A stretch of DNA of 38,888 nucleotides from Gammaproteobacteria bacterium. GTDB lineage: Bacteria > Pseudomonadota > Gammaproteobacteria > Steroidobacterales > Steroidobacteraceae. This document shows positions 7,973-16,825 of this stretch, one piece after another (within the stretch, counting starts at the first letter, position 1; each line of letters starts with the position of its first letter). The stretch is taken from positions 1 to 38,888 of the forward strand of contig RGUL01000015.1 in assembly GCA_010027845.1 (NCBI GenBank), read 5' to 3'. A model generated the notes under the pieces. It had not been told where the DNA came from, did not search any database, and saw only the letters and a program-made list of their open reading frames with translations. The position numbers and the translations under genes are program-made.

Positions 7973-8506
7973 TCAATCTTTGACGGACGAGCGCGGCGCA
8001 TCGAGCGCCAGGGGCTCGCGATGCATCGGGTGTGCCGCGTGATCGAAGCCGGCCCATAACTCGGCGAGCGTACGACCGAGCGTCGGATGTCGAAGCTGCG
8101 GCTCAAGATCAACCATCGGCCCGAGCATATAGGGCCGCTTGATCAAATCGGGTCGGGGCAAAACCAATCCCGGTCGCTCACACACCAAATCGCCGTACAG
8201 CAATATGTCGAGATCCATGCTGCGCGGCGCCCACTTCGGCGCATCGCGACTCCGTCCACATTCGCCCTCGATCGTTTGCAGATGCTCTATCACCGCCTCG
8301 ACCGACAAAGTCGTGCGAAACGCCGCCGCAAAATTCAGAAAATCGTCACCTTCGAAACCGACTGCGGCATTGCGATACACGGGCGAAAAACGCACCGCGC
8401 CGAAGGCGCGTCGCAAGCCCGCCGCAGCGCGCTGCAAATTCTTCGATGCATCGACGTTGCTGCCGGCGGCGACGTAAACGTCGAGCGGCGCCTGCGAAGT
8501 CGTCAC
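7973..8506 (-). CDS. folK: Hydroxymethyldihydropterin pyrophosphokinase FolK
   Basis: This 177-residue enzyme transfers pyrophosphate from ATP to 6-hydroxymethyl-7,8-dihydropterin in folate synthesis. YVAAGSN near the start, then FLNFAAAF, then the metal-binding RSMDLDILLYGD and the LPRPDLIKRPYMLGPMVDL segment are diagnostic. There is no ATG near the conserved start. A GTG at 8504-8506 forms a GTGA overlap with the folB stop (8503-8505), so translation is probably coupled to folB and GTG is the likely start. The C-terminal tail of about 15 residues after HAAHPMHREP is not conserved. It is convergent with the pteridine reductase gene, 22 nt apart. Confidence 0.92.
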   Translation of the reverse strand: MTTSQAPLDVYVAAGSNVDASKNLQRAAAGLRRAFGAVRFSPVYRNAAVGFEGDDFLNFAAAFRTTLSVEAVIEHLQTIEGECGRSRDAPKWAPRSMDLDILLYGDLVCERPGLVLPRPDLIKRPYMLGPMVDLEPQLRHPTLGRTLAELWAGFDHAAHPMHREPLALDAPRSSVKD

Positions 8507-8898
8507 CGCGGCGCCGACTGCGCGCTGCTCTCGCGATGTCGCTCGATCGATACGCCAACGTCGCGCGAGCCGCGAATCGCACCCGGCTTGTTGATGCGCA
8601 GTCGAATCCAATCGACCGCGAATTCGTCGAGCACAAGACGCGCGAGTCGTTCGGCCATCGTCTCGACCAACTTGAACTGCGATGCCTCGACGAAGGCGAT
8701 GATGCGCTTCGAGACGAGCTTGTAATCGAGCGTGTCTTCGACCGCATCGTGCACCGCCGCGCGCGCGCAATCGACCGGCAATTCGAAGTCGATCACCACG
8801 CGCTGCTTGATCCGTCGTTCCCAGTCGATGAAGCCGATGATGCACTCGACCTCGAGCCCGTTGAGGAAGATGGTGTCCGATTTGCGAACTTGATTCAT
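8503..8898 (-). CDS. folB: Dihydroneopterin aldolase FolB
   Basis: This 131-residue enzyme cleaves dihydroneopterin to 6-hydroxymethyl-dihydropterin and glycolaldehyde, the step before FolK. The N-terminus DTIFLNGLEVECIIGFIDWERRI is typical, with the substrate-binding Glu in the DWER region. The C-terminal RLRINKPGAIRGSRDVGVSIER contains the catalytic Lys (NKP). It directly precedes folK with a 4-nt overlap, so the two successive steps are made from one transcript. The ATG start gives the standard family length plus a short tail (ESSAQSAPR). Confidence 0.93.
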   Translation of the reverse strand: MNQVRKSDTIFLNGLEVECIIGFIDWERRIKQRVVIDFELPVDCARAAVHDAVEDTLDYKLVSKRIIAFVEASQFKLVETMAERLARLVLDEFAVDWIRLRINKPGAIRGSRDVGVSIERHRESSAQSAPR

Positions 8899-8955
8899 CG
8901 TGGCATCCCGCTAAATCCAAAGAATTCGTATGACGGCGCGTCACCGCATGGCGCG

Positions 8956-9996
8956 TCACGGCACGGCGAGCGGCTGCAACGACTCTAGCGGCCAACGCGC
9001 ACGCGCCGCGATTCCGGCGCCGTCGCGCTCACCGGCTTGCAAGCGAGCGAGCCCCGCAACCGCGATCATCGCGGCGTTATCGGTGCAAAACTCGAGGCGC
9101 GGATAGTACACGCGCAAGCCGCGACGCGCGGACTCGGCATCGAAACGGGCGCGCAGTCGACGATTGGCGCCGACACCACCGGCGACCACGAGATCGACCA
9201 ACCCGGTCGCTTCGAGGGCGCGCAGTGTTTTCGCCACCAGCGTATCGACGATCGCCTCTTGCACCTCGCGCGCCACGTCGGCGCGTGCCTGCTGCAATTG
9301 CGCGGGCGATCGTTGCGCGGGAAAGGCACGCACCGCGTGCAACACCGCAGTTTTGAGTCCGGAAAAACTAAACTCTAAGCCCGGCCGATCGAGCATCGGT
9401 CGCGGAAATTCGTAGGCACCCGCGCGTCCGTCGCTCGCGAGCGCAGCGAGTTGCGGCCCGCCCGGGTACGGTAAGCCCAGTAACTTCGCACTTTTGTCGA
9501 ACGCCTCGCCTGCCGCGTCGTCGCGCGTTTCGCCGAGCACCGTGTACTCGCCGATCCCACGCACCTCGATCAACATGGTGTGTCCGCCGGACACCAACAA
9601 AGCGACATGCGGGAACGGCGGCGGTCGCGATTCGAGCAAGGGCGCGAGTAGATGCCCCTCGAGGTGGTGCACGCCGAGGGCCGGCACCCGCCATGCATAC
9701 GCGAGCGAGCGCGCGAGCGTGGCGCCACATAACAATGCACCGATCAAACCGGGGCCGGCGGTGTACGCGATGCCCTCGATGCGATCGGGCGCGGTCTCGG
9801 CGACCTCTAACGCCCGTGAGACCAGCGGTAACAGCCGCTGCACGTGGTCGCGCGAGGCGAGCTCCGGCACCACGCCACCGTAAATTCGATGCAACTCGAT
9901 CTGCGAGAACAGCTCGTGCGCCAGCAAGCCGCGATCCGAGTCGAGGATCGCGGCGGCAGACTCGTCACAGGAGGATTCGATCGCGAGAATGCGCAT
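8956..9996 (-). CDS. tsaD: tRNA N6-adenosine threonylcarbamoyltransferase TsaD
   Basis: This 346-residue ASKHA-fold enzyme transfers threonylcarbamoyl from TC-AMP to A37 of ANN-decoding tRNAs, with TsaB and TsaE. The start [17 protein letters not shown] is characteristic. HHLEGH (residues 110-115) supplies the metal-binding His111 and His115. [23 protein letters not shown] and the C-terminal [10 protein letters not shown] motif complete the family pattern. I chose the ATG at 9996, which begins exactly at the conserved N-terminus; the longer frame has no supporting conservation. It is divergent from rpsU, as in most gammaproteobacteria. A 10-bp direct repeat (GGCGCGTCAC at 8935 and 8950) straddles its stop codon and has no evident role. 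Confidence 0.95.
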   Translation of the reverse strand: MRILAIESSCDESAAAILDSDRGLLAHELFSQIELHRIYGGVVPELASRDHVQRLLPLVSRALEVAETAPDRIEGIAYTAGPGLIGALLCGATLARSLAYAWRVPALGVHHLEGHLLAPLLESRPPPFPHVALLVSGGHTMLIEVRGIGEYTVLGETRDDAAGEAFDKSAKLLGLPYPGGPQLAALASDGRAGAYEFPRPMLDRPGLEFSFSGLKTAVLHAVRAFPAQRSPAQLQQARADVAREVQEAIVDTLVAKTLRALEATGLVDLVVAGGVGANRRLRARFDAESARRGLRVYYPRLEFCTDNAAMIAVAGLARLQAGERDGAGIAARARWPLESLQPLAVP

Positions 9997-10002
9997 GGAG
10001 TT

Positions 10003-10031
10003 TTGCGTTTTGCCGGTAGGGTCATTAGAAT
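10003..10031 (+). promoter_or_regulatory. Sigma-70 promoter of the rpsU-yqeY-dnaG unit
   Basis: TTGCGT (10003-10008), a 17-nt spacer and TAGAAT (10026-10031, five of six consensus bases) lie between the divergent tsaD and rpsU starts. Transcription should start near 10039, giving a leader of about 55 nt to the rpsU ATG. The place agrees with the known rpsU-dnaG-rpoD operon promoter in gammaproteobacteria. Confidence 0.55.
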
Positions 10032-10094
10032 CCCGGGCCCTGCACAAGCAGGTCGCCTTCGGAATTCCTTACAAATCAAGGGGTTGAGGTTTCG

Positions 10095-10301
10095 ATGCCC
10101 AGCGTTCGTGTCCGAGAAAACGAGTATTTCGACGCCGCCCTGCGTCGCTTCAAGCGCGCTTGCGAGAAAGCCGGCGTGCTCACGGAGCTCCGCCGCCGCG
10201 AATTCTACGAAAAGCCGACGCAAGAGCGTAAGCGAAAGAAGGCTGCGGCCGTGAAGCGCCACATCAAGCGCAGTTCGCCGCGCATCGCGCGCGCGCGCTG
10301 A
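10095..10301 (+). CDS. rpsU: 30S ribosomal protein S21
   Basis: This 68-residue, strongly basic protein matches bS21: the start [27 protein letters not shown] and then [24 protein letters not shown]. It sits on the platform of the small subunit near the anti-Shine-Dalgarno region and helps initiation. It is first gene of the classical macromolecular synthesis operon with dnaG and rpoD; here yqeY is inserted between rpsU and dnaG, as in several gammaproteobacteria. The leader has purine-rich AAGGGG and GAGG upstream of the ATG. Length agrees with the family (about 70). Confidence 0.97.
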   Translation: MPSVRVRENEYFDAALRRFKRACEKAGVLTELRRREFYEKPTQERKRKKAAAVKRHIKRSSPRIARAR

Positions 10302-10314
10302 GGCGGAATCGACG

Positions 10315-10770
10315 ATGTCGCTCAAGGAGCGCATCACGCAAGACATGAAGGATGCCATGCGCGCAGGCGATAAAGATCGCCTCGGGCACATCCGCATGTT
10401 GCAAGCGGCGATCAAACAGCGCGAAGTCGACGAGCGCATCATGCTCGACGACACACAAGTCCTCGCCGTCGTCGAAAAAATGATCAAACAGCGGCGCGAA
10501 GCCATCGCGCAGTTCGAGGCCGGCGGTCGCGCCGACCTCGCCGCCAAGGAACAGACGGAAATTGTTCTGCTGCAGGGTTACATGCCCGAGCAGTTGTCGA
10601 GCGCCGAGGTTGAAGCGCTGGTCGTCGCGGCGATCGGCGAGTCCGGGGCGGCCTCGATCAAAGACATGGGCAAGGTCATGGCCATCGTGAAAGCCAAGGC
10701 CGCCGGACGCGCCGACATGGCCGCCGTCAGTAACCTCATCAAGTCTAAGCTCGCCGCCGCCGCGGGCTGA
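10315..10770 (+). CDS. yqeY: GatB/YqeY domain protein
   Basis: This 151-residue, mostly helical protein is a YqeY family member, related to the C-terminal tail domain of the amidotransferase subunit GatB. Typical motifs are the start LKERITQDMKDAMRAGDKDRLGHIRML, then YMPEQLS, then IKDMGKVMAIVKAKAAGRADM. The family is found near rpsU and dnaG in many bacteria, and a role in tRNA-dependent amidation or tRNA binding is suspected but unproven. It starts 13 nt after the rpsU stop and ends 20 nt before dnaG, so it is part of the same transcript. Confidence 0.93.
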   Translation: MSLKERITQDMKDAMRAGDKDRLGHIRMLQAAIKQREVDERIMLDDTQVLAVVEKMIKQRREAIAQFEAGGRADLAAKEQTEIVLLQGYMPEQLSSAEVEALVVAAIGESGAASIKDMGKVMAIVKAKAAGRADMAAVSNLIKSKLAAAAG

Positions 10771-10790
10771 AAGCCGTATCCTTGTCGCCC

Positions 10791-12560
10791 ATGAGTGGGC
10801 GCATTCCGCAATCGTTCATCGACGATCTGATCGGTCGCACCGATATCGTCGAGCTCGTCGGCGCACGCGTCCCGCTCAAAAAGTCCGGGCGCGAATTCAA
10901 AGCCTGCTGCCCATTTCACGACGAGAAGTCACCGTCTTTTTGGGTGAGCCCCGATAAGCAGTTCTACCATTGCTTCGGCTGCGGCGCGCACGGCACGTCG
11001 CTCGGATTTTTGATGAATTACGACCGCTTGAGCTTCCCCGAGGCGGTCGAGGAGTTGGCGGCGCGCGCCGGCATCGAAGTGCCCCGTGAAGCACGCGCCG
11101 ACGAAACGCGCGGACGCAGCGACGATCTCACCGAACTCATGGGCCGTGTCGCGCGTCACTACGCCGAGACGCTACGCAAAACCCCGCGCGCCCACGACTA
11201 CGCGATACGACGCGGGCTCGATGCGGAAATTTTGGCACGCTTCATGGTCGGTTATGCGGCCGACTCCTGGAACGACGTGCTGCAAAAATTCGGCAACGGC
11301 GCCGCACAACGCGAAGCGCTGCTCGCCTGTGGTCTCGTCATCGACGGCGAGCGCACCTACGATCGGTTTCGCGATCGATTGATGTTTCCGATACGCGACG
11401 CGCGCGGTCGTTGCATCGCGTTCGGTGGTCGCATCATCGACCAAGGCGAGCCCAAATATTTGAACTCGCCCGAGACCGCCCTGTTCCACAAGGGTCGCGA
11501 ACTCTACGGTCTGTACGAGGCGCGGCAATCGCGCGCACCGTTGAAGCGCCTGATGGTGGTCGAGGGCTACATGGACGTCGTGCGCCTGCACCAAGCGGGC
11601 ATTCACTACGCCGTCGCGACGCTCGGCACGGCAACGACACCGGAACATTTGAAGCGCGCGTTTCGACTCGTCGGAGAGGTCGTATTCGCCTTCGACGGCG
11701 ACCGCGCCGGGCGCGCTGCCGCGTGGCGCGCGCTGCAGAACGCCTTGCCCGAAGTGCGTGAGGGCCGACAATTGCGCTTCTTGTTTTTGCCCGACGGCGA
11801 AGACCCAGACACTCTGGTCGGCAAAGAAGGTAAGGAAGCGTTCGAAGCGCGGCTCGATGCCGCGTTACCACTATCCGAATATTTGGTGCGCGAGCTCGCC
11901 TCGCAAACCGATCTCGGCAATGCCGACGGTCGGGCGCGATTCGCGGCGGCCGCGCGACCGCTGGTCGCGAAAGTTCCGGAAGGCGTTTACCGAGAACTTT
12001 TGGTCGAGCGGCTCGCCGAGAGCATCAAACTGCCAGCCCCGCGCTTGCGTGAACTTTGGGCCGGCGAAGTCGGTGCGGTCGAATCGCAACGTGCGCCGGC
12101 GAACGATCGAGGCGGCAGCGGGCGCACCGCGCGCAGCGCCGGTCGCGGCGGGATGATGCGACAGGCAGTGCTCACGATCGTGCACCACCCGAAAGCGGCC
12201 AGCGAACTCGCCGCGGAATCACGCGCCCTCCTCGAGAAGATCGACGAACCGGGCGCCGAGATTCTGCGCGAACTCGTCGCCGACCTGACGGCGCGGCCCT
12301 GCGCCAACACCGGTGCGCTGCTCGAACGCTGGCGCGATCGACCGGAACAGGAACGCCTCGCACGACTCGCGGCCACCGAATCTTTGATTCGGGACGACAT
12401 CGCTGCGCGCGAAGAACTCCAAACCTGCATCGCACGCATGATCGACGAGGCGCGCCGCCGTCGACTGAACGCACTGCTCGAACGCGAGCGCGACGGTGGA
12501 CTCGGGCCGGCCGAGCGCGAGGAACTGCAGCGCCTACTCGTGGGTCGAACGGCTCCGTAG
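10791..12560 (+). CDS. dnaG: DNA primase DnaG
   Basis: This 589-residue primase makes RNA primers at the replication fork together with DnaB. The N-terminal CHC2 zinc site is seen as Cys40-x2-His43 and Cys61-x2-Cys64 (CCPFH and CFGCG). The catalytic core follows, with YLNSPET and FHKGRELYGL, then the TOPRIM fold: VVEGYMDV near residue 257 and FDGDRAG near residue 301, providing the acidic metal ligands. The C-terminal 140 residues form the helicase-binding region, less conserved. I chose ATG 10791 (MSGRIPQSFIDDL), which starts at the conserved N-terminus; an in-frame TTG at 10782 adds three residues only. An intrinsic terminator follows. Confidence 0.95.
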   Translation: MSGRIPQSFIDDLIGRTDIVELVGARVPLKKSGREFKACCPFHDEKSPSFWVSPDKQFYHCFGCGAHGTSLGFLMNYDRLSFPEAVEELAARAGIEVPREARADETRGRSDDLTELMGRVARHYAETLRKTPRAHDYAIRRGLDAEILARFMVGYAADSWNDVLQKFGNGAAQREALLACGLVIDGERTYDRFRDRLMFPIRDARGRCIAFGGRIIDQGEPKYLNSPETALFHKGRELYGLYEARQSRAPLKRLMVVEGYMDVVRLHQAGIHYAVATLGTATTPEHLKRAFRLVGEVVFAFDGDRAGRAAAWRALQNALPEVREGRQLRFLFLPDGEDPDTLVGKEGKEAFEARLDAALPLSEYLVRELASQTDLGNADGRARFAAAARPLVAKVPEGVYRELLVERLAESIKLPAPRLRELWAGEVGAVESQRAPANDRGGSGRTARSAGRGGMMRQAVLTIVHHPKAASELAAESRALLEKIDEPGAEILRELVADLTARPCANTGALLERWRDRPEQERLARLAATESLIRDDIAAREELQTCIARMIDEARRRRLNALLERERDGGLGPAEREELQRLLVGRTAP

Positions 12561-12599
12561 GGACCGAAACGAGCCCGTAGGGCGGAATCGCCCCCTCGT

Positions 12600-12619
12600 G
12601 GCCCGACGGGCCGCTTTTT
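12600..12619 (+). terminator. Rho-independent terminator after dnaG
   Basis: GGCCC-GAC-GGGCC followed by GC and five T residues is a compact intrinsic terminator 40 nt after the dnaG stop. A second small stem (GGGCG-GAAT-CGCCC, 12580-12593), enclosed by CGAG/CTCG, precedes it. Together they would separate the rpsU-yqeY-dnaG transcript from rpoD, with read-through possible because of the short T run. Confidence 0.6.
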
Positions 12620-12621
12620 AC

Positions 12622-12650
12622 TGGAAGGGCCGCCCCGGCGCCGGTATAAT
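12622..12650 (+). promoter_or_regulatory. Sigma-70 promoter of rpoD
   Basis: A perfect TATAAT at 12645-12650 lies 17 nt after TGGAAG (12622-12627, a weak -35). The -10 box is the best in this window. The predicted start near 12658 leaves a leader of about 38 nt before the rpoD ATG. It follows directly on the dnaG terminator, which gives rpoD its own promoter. Confidence 0.6.
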
Positions 12651-12695
12651 TACCGGTTCCCCGGCCTTCGGCCCTCTCACACGCAATCGGCGCAC

Positions 12696-15035
12696 ATGAG
12701 CAAGAAACCCAAGGCATCCTCCGGCAAGAAACCCTCCAAGCCCGCGGCGCGCAAGGTCGCTGCCAAGGCGGTCGTCAAAGCGAAGCCGAAGGCGAAAGCC
12801 GCGCCGGAGCGTAAGGCGTCGAAGCCGGTGAAGCCCGCGTCCAAGCCGGCGGCGAAACCGGCCGCCAAACCGGTAGCGAAGCCCGTCGCCAAGCCGGTCG
12901 CCAAAGCCGCACCGGTCAAGGGCAAAGCCCCGGCTCCGGCGAAAACTGCGGCGCCCGCCAAAGCCGCGATCGCCCCGACCAAGTCGGTCGCGCCGGCCAA
13001 GGCCGCGCCTGCATCGAAAGCTGCGCCTGCATCGAAAGCTCCAGCGTCGAAAGCCCCGGCGCCGGCCGCCAAGCCGGTCGTGGCCGCGCCGGTCGAGGCC
13101 GCCAAACCGGCGGCGCCCGCCAAGGCGAGCAAGGCCTCGAAGGCCAGCGGCGAAGGCAGCAAGATCATCCAACTCCCCGAGCGCCGTCCGGTCCGCCCGG
13201 AAGAGCGTCAGTCGCAACTGAAGCAACTGATCGCGCTCGGCAAAGAGCAGTCCTACCTCACCTACGCTCAGGTGAACGACTTCCTGCCCGCAGAAATCGT
13301 CGATCCCGAGCAGATCGAAGAGATCGTCAACACGATCAACGACATGGGCATTCCGGTGTACGAAAAGGCACCGGACAGCGAGTCGCTGCTCGTCACCGAG
13401 GCGACCGCGCCGTCCGACGAGGAAGCCGTGGAAGAAGCGGCGGCAGCGCTCGCCGCGCTCGACGCCGAACTCGGTCGCACCACCGATCCAGTGCGCATGT
13501 ACATGCGCGAAATGGGCACGGTCGAACTTTTGACGCGCGAAGGCGAGATCAGCATCGCGAAGCGCATCGAGGAAGGCCTCGATGCGGTGCGTACGCAGCT
13601 TTCGCTCTATCCGCCGACCTACGATTTCTTCTTCAAGGCCTACGAGCCGATCAAAAACGGCACCGGTGGGCGCCTAGCCGATCTCATCGTCGGCTTCATC
13701 GACCCGAACGCGCCCGACGTCATCGCGCAGCCGCAAAATCCGACCAAAGTCGAAGCTGCGCCGGCGGCGGAAGAAGAGAGCGAATCGGAGGACGGTGACG
13801 ACGAAGAAGCCGCCGACACTGGCCCCGATCCGATCGAGGCCGCGAGGCGTTTTGCGTCGCTCACAAAGTTACATACGCAACTGCTCAACTCGATCGCCAA
13901 AGTCGGCCTCGAAGATCCGAAGAGCGAGAAGTTGCGCAAGAAGCTCTCCGGCGAGTTCATGGAACTCAAGCTCTCGCCGCGCATGTTCGAAGCCCTGATC
14001 GACAATCTGCGCGCCCACGTGAACGAGATCCGCCAGCTCGAAAAAGAGATCATGGTGATCGCGGTGCGCGATGCCGGCATGCCGCGCAAAGAGTTTATCG
14101 CCTCGTTCCCGCGCAACGAAACCAATCAGCGCTGGGTCGCCAAGCACGTCAAACTCGCCAAGAAATGGTCGACTCCGCTCGGTCGTTTCGAGGACGAAAT
14201 CCTCAAGCGCCAGCTGTTGCTCGGTGAGCTCGAGAAATTGCACCACCTCTCGATCGGTCAAATCAAAGATTTGAACCGTGAAGTGTCGATCGGCGAAGCC
14301 AAGGCGCGCCGCGCAAAGAAAGAAATGGTCGAGGCCAACTTGCGCCTCGTGATCTCGATCGCCAAAAAATACACCAACCGCGGCCTGCAGTTCCTCGACC
14401 TCATCCAGGAAGGCAACATTGGTTTGATGAAGGCCGTCGACAAATTCGAATATCGTCGCGGTTATAAATTCTCGACCTACGCGACTTGGTGGATCCGTCA
14501 GGCCATCACTCGTTCGATCGCCGACCAAGCTCGCACCATCCGTATCCCGGTGCACATGATCGAGACGATCAATAAATTGAATCGCATCTCGCGGCAGATG
14601 TTGCAGGAAATGGGTCGCGAGCCGACCCCCGACGAACTCGCCGTGCGCATGGAAATGCCGGAAGACAAAGTCCGCAAAGTGCTCAAGATCGCCAAAGAGC
14701 CGATCTCCATGGAAACGCCGATCGGCGACGACGAAGACTCGCACCTCGGCGATTTCATCGAAGACACGTCGGTCGCCTCGCCGATCGATCAAGCGACCGC
14801 CGAGTCGCTGCGTGAAACCACCCATGCCGTGCTCGCGCAGTTGACGCCGCGCGAAGCGAAAGTGCTACGCATGCGCTTCGGCATCGACCTCAACACCGAC
14901 CACACCCTCGAAGAGGTCGGCAAACAATTCGATGTCACGCGCGAACGCATTCGCCAAATCGAAGCGAAAGCCCTGCGCAAGCTGCGCCACCCGAGCCGCT
15001 CCGAGCAGCTGCGCAGTTTCTTGATCGAAGACTGA
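12696..15035 (+). CDS. rpoD: RNA polymerase primary sigma factor RpoD with long basic N-terminal tail
   Basis: This 779-residue sigma-70 is far longer than the E. coli protein (613). Residues 1 to about 160 are an added Lys/Ala/Pro-rich tail with KPAA and KPVA repeats, unlike any part of canonical RpoD. Region 1.1 follows ([26 protein letters not shown]). The non-conserved region contains an acidic run ([13 protein letters not shown]). Region 2 shows [27 protein letters not shown], the -10 recognition helix [14 protein letters not shown], and region 4 ends with the helix-turn-helix [20 protein letters not shown]. It directs most transcription in growing cells. The start is the ATG 46 nt after the -10 box. 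The tail is in frame and has normal codon use, so it looks real. Confidence 0.97.
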   Translation: MSKKPKASSGKKPSKPAARKVAAKAVVKAKPKAKAAPERKASKPVKPASKPAAKPAAKPVAKPVAKPVAKAAPVKGKAPAPAKTAAPAKAAIAPTKSVAPAKAAPASKAAPASKAPASKAPAPAAKPVVAAPVEAAKPAAPAKASKASKASGEGSKIIQLPERRPVRPEERQSQLKQLIALGKEQSYLTYAQVNDFLPAEIVDPEQIEEIVNTINDMGIPVYEKAPDSESLLVTEATAPSDEEAVEEAAAALAALDAELGRTTDPVRMYMREMGTVELLTREGEISIAKRIEEGLDAVRTQLSLYPPTYDFFFKAYEPIKNGTGGRLADLIVGFIDPNAPDVIAQPQNPTKVEAAPAAEEESESEDGDDEEAADTGPDPIEAARRFASLTKLHTQLLNSIAKVGLEDPKSEKLRKKLSGEFMELKLSPRMFEALIDNLRAHVNEIRQLEKEIMVIAVRDAGMPRKEFIASFPRNETNQRWVAKHVKLAKKWSTPLGRFEDEILKRQLLLGELEKLHHLSIGQIKDLNREVSIGEAKARRAKKEMVEANLRLVISIAKKYTNRGLQFLDLIQEGNIGLMKAVDKFEYRRGYKFSTYATWWIRQAITRSIADQARTIRIPVHMIETINKLNRISRQMLQEMGREPTPDELAVRMEMPEDKVRKVLKIAKEPISMETPIGDDEDSHLGDFIEDTSVASPIDQATAESLRETTHAVLAQLTPREAKVLRMRFGIDLNTDHTLEEVGKQFDVTRERIRQIEAKALRKLRHPSRSEQLRSFLIED
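13005..13040 (+). repeat. Tandem 18-bp repeat inside rpoD
   Basis: Two perfect back-to-back copies (13005-13022 and 13023-13040) encode the hexapeptide APASKA twice. The surrounding 500 bp is imperfectly repetitive at the level of AK, PA and KPV units. Such repeats can change copy number by slippage, so tail length may differ between strains. Confidence 0.8.
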
Positions 15036-15048
15036 TCCGCCGCCGCGC

Positions 15049-15714
15049 ATGTATCGCGGCGTCGCCTTCGATCTCGACGGCACTCTCGTCGACAGCATCG
15101 CCGACATCGGCCATGCGCTAAACGTCGCGTTCGCGAGCGAGTCGCTACCGACGTTCGACGTCGAACAAGTCCGTCGCTGGGTCGGCGATGGCCCAGATGG
15201 CACCATTCGACGTGCGCTCGCACACCTTGCGATCATCGATGCCGACGAGCTGCTGCATACTCGCTTGCGCGCAGCCTACGACCGTGCGGCACTCGCTGCG
15301 CCGTTCGATCACGGTCGGTTGTACCCCGGGATCATCGACGCGTTGACGAGCTTGCAGAACGAACGACCGCTCGCAGTCGTCACCAATAAACCGACGGTCC
15401 TCGCACGTGCCGTGCTCGAAGCGGCGGGCATCCTGCACTTTTTTAGGGCCGTGCACGGCGCCGATCGACGCGAACTGCGCAAGCCCGAGCCCGTGATGCT
15501 GTTCGCCGCGGCACGCGATCTCGACACGCCCATCGAGCAACTGTGCATGGTCGGCGATAGCACGGCCGACCTCGGTGCCGCCGCGCGCGCCGGCTGCGAC
15601 GCCTGCTTCGTCGAGTGGGGTTACGGTCGTGCCGAATGGCCGGCTGCGACCCCCGCGTCCGTGCCGCGCGCGACTTCGGCTTCTGCGCTATTGAAACTAC
15701 TGCATCGACCGTAA
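15049..15714 (+). CDS. gph: Phosphoglycolate phosphatase (HAD family)
   Basis: This 221-residue HAD hydrolase probably removes phosphate from 2-phosphoglycolate formed during DNA repair or oxygenase side reactions. Motif I is FDLDGTLVDS, with nucleophile Asp8 and acid/base Asp10. The helical cap follows. Motif II is VVTNKPT (Thr in place of the more general Ser/Thr), motif III the Lys of LRKPEPVM, and motif IV GDSTADLGAAARAG. The KPTxLA and KPxP pattern fits the Gph/PGP group rather than sugar phosphatases, but substrate choice cannot be proven from sequence. It begins 13 nt after rpoD, so it may be co-transcribed. Its last codons overlap a possible promoter for fba. Confidence 0.85.
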   Translation: MYRGVAFDLDGTLVDSIADIGHALNVAFASESLPTFDVEQVRRWVGDGPDGTIRRALAHLAIIDADELLHTRLRAAYDRAALAAPFDHGRLYPGIIDALTSLQNERPLAVVTNKPTVLARAVLEAAGILHFFRAVHGADRRELRKPEPVMLFAAARDLDTPIEQLCMVGDSTADLGAAARAGCDACFVEWGYGRAEWPAATPASVPRATSASALLKLLHRP

Positions 15715-15717
15715 AAT
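15691..15717 (+). promoter_or_regulatory. Possible promoter of fba
   Basis: TTGAAA (15691-15696, five of six) and TAAAAT (15712-15717, five of six) lie at the end of gph, the -10 box overlapping its stop codon. The spacer is 15 nt, shorter than the optimal 17, which lowers confidence. It would give fba a leader of about 38 nt. Confidence 0.4.
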
Positions 15718-15762
15718 GCGCCGTCACTGCTGCGCCGCATTCGAAACCCGGAGAATCCACTC

Positions 15763-16800
15763 ATGGCTTTGATCTCACTGCGACAATTGCTCGATCACGC
15801 CGCCGAACACGGTTACGGCGTCCCGGCGTTCAACGTCAACAATTTGGAGCAGGTACAGGCGATCATGCAGGCCGCCGCGCAAACCGACAGTCCGGTGATC
15901 CTGCAAGCCTCTGCAGGTGCGCGTAAATACGCCGGCGAGCCGTTTCTGCGGCACCTCGTCGAAGCGGCGATCGAGAGCTATCCCGAAATTCCGATCGTCA
16001 TGCACCAAGATCACGGCGCGAGCCCGTCGGTGTGCGTGCAATCGATCCGCTCGGGATTTTCGAGCGTGATGATGGACGGTTCGCTCAAAGAAGATGGCAA
16101 GACGCCGGCCTCCTATGAATACAACGTCGAGGTGACGCATCACGTCGTGCGCATCGCGCATGCGGTGGGCGTGTCCGTCGAAGGCGAGCTCGGCTGCTTG
16201 GGCTCACTCGAGTCGGGCAAAGCGGGTGAAGAAGACGGCCACGGCGCCGAAGGCCATTTGTCGCACGACCAGCTGCTCACCGATCCCGATCAAGCGGCCG
16301 ACTTCGTCGCCAAGACCGGCGTCGATGCACTCGCGATCGCGATCGGCACCTCGCACGGCGCCTACAAATTCTCGCGCAAGCCGACCGGCGACATCCTCGC
16401 CATCGATCGCATCAAACAAATCAACGCCAAAATTCCGAATACGCATCTCGTGATGCACGGCTCGTCGTCGGTGCCGCAGGATTGGCTGCAAATCATCCGC
16501 GAGAACGGCGGCAAACTGCGCGAAACCTACGGTGTGCCGGTCGAAGAAATTCAGGAAGGCATCAAGCACGGCGTGCGCAAAATCAACATCGACACCGACA
16601 TTCGGCTCGCGATGACCGGTGCGATCCGCCGCGCTTTCAACAAAGACCCCGCCGAATTCGATCCGCGCAAATATTTGAAAGAAGCGACCGCTGCAGCCAA
16701 GACGATCTGCGTCGCCCGCTACGAAGCCTTCGGCACTGCCGGGCAGGCCTCGAAGATCAAGACGCTGCCGCTGGAAGCGATGGCGAAGCGCTACAACTGA
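15763..16800 (+). CDS. fba: Fructose-1,6-bisphosphate aldolase, class II
   Basis: This 345-residue zinc-dependent aldolase interconverts fructose-1,6-bisphosphate with dihydroxyacetone phosphate and glyceraldehyde-3-phosphate. Evidence includes the start [18 protein letters not shown], the zinc ligand region [11 protein letters not shown], the catalytic Asp/His area, [16 protein letters not shown] (insert typical of the longer CbbA-type class II enzymes), GTSHGAYKF and [11 protein letters not shown], and [17 protein letters not shown]. It matches the 345-residue proteobacterial type used in glycolysis, gluconeogenesis or the Calvin cycle. No phosphoribulokinase or RuBisCO genes are nearby, so a central-carbon role is inferred. 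Shine-Dalgarno GGAG lies about 9 nt upstream of the ATG. Confidence 0.95.
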   Translation: MALISLRQLLDHAAEHGYGVPAFNVNNLEQVQAIMQAAAQTDSPVILQASAGARKYAGEPFLRHLVEAAIESYPEIPIVMHQDHGASPSVCVQSIRSGFSSVMMDGSLKEDGKTPASYEYNVEVTHHVVRIAHAVGVSVEGELGCLGSLESGKAGEEDGHGAEGHLSHDQLLTDPDQAADFVAKTGVDALAIAIGTSHGAYKFSRKPTGDILAIDRIKQINAKIPNTHLVMHGSSSVPQDWLQIIRENGGKLRETYGVPVEEIQEGIKHGVRKINIDTDIRLAMTGAIRRAFNKDPAEFDPRKYLKEATAAAKTICVARYEAFGTAGQASKIKTLPLEAMAKRYN

Positions 16801-16825
16801 ACGACTCGCACAGAGGTCCGGGCCG

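Noticed and set aside
12696-13180. The rpoD basic tail as a misannotated separate gene or frameshift
   Set aside because: The frame runs without break into region 1.1, the ATG follows a perfect -10 box at a normal distance, and no better start exists near codon 165.
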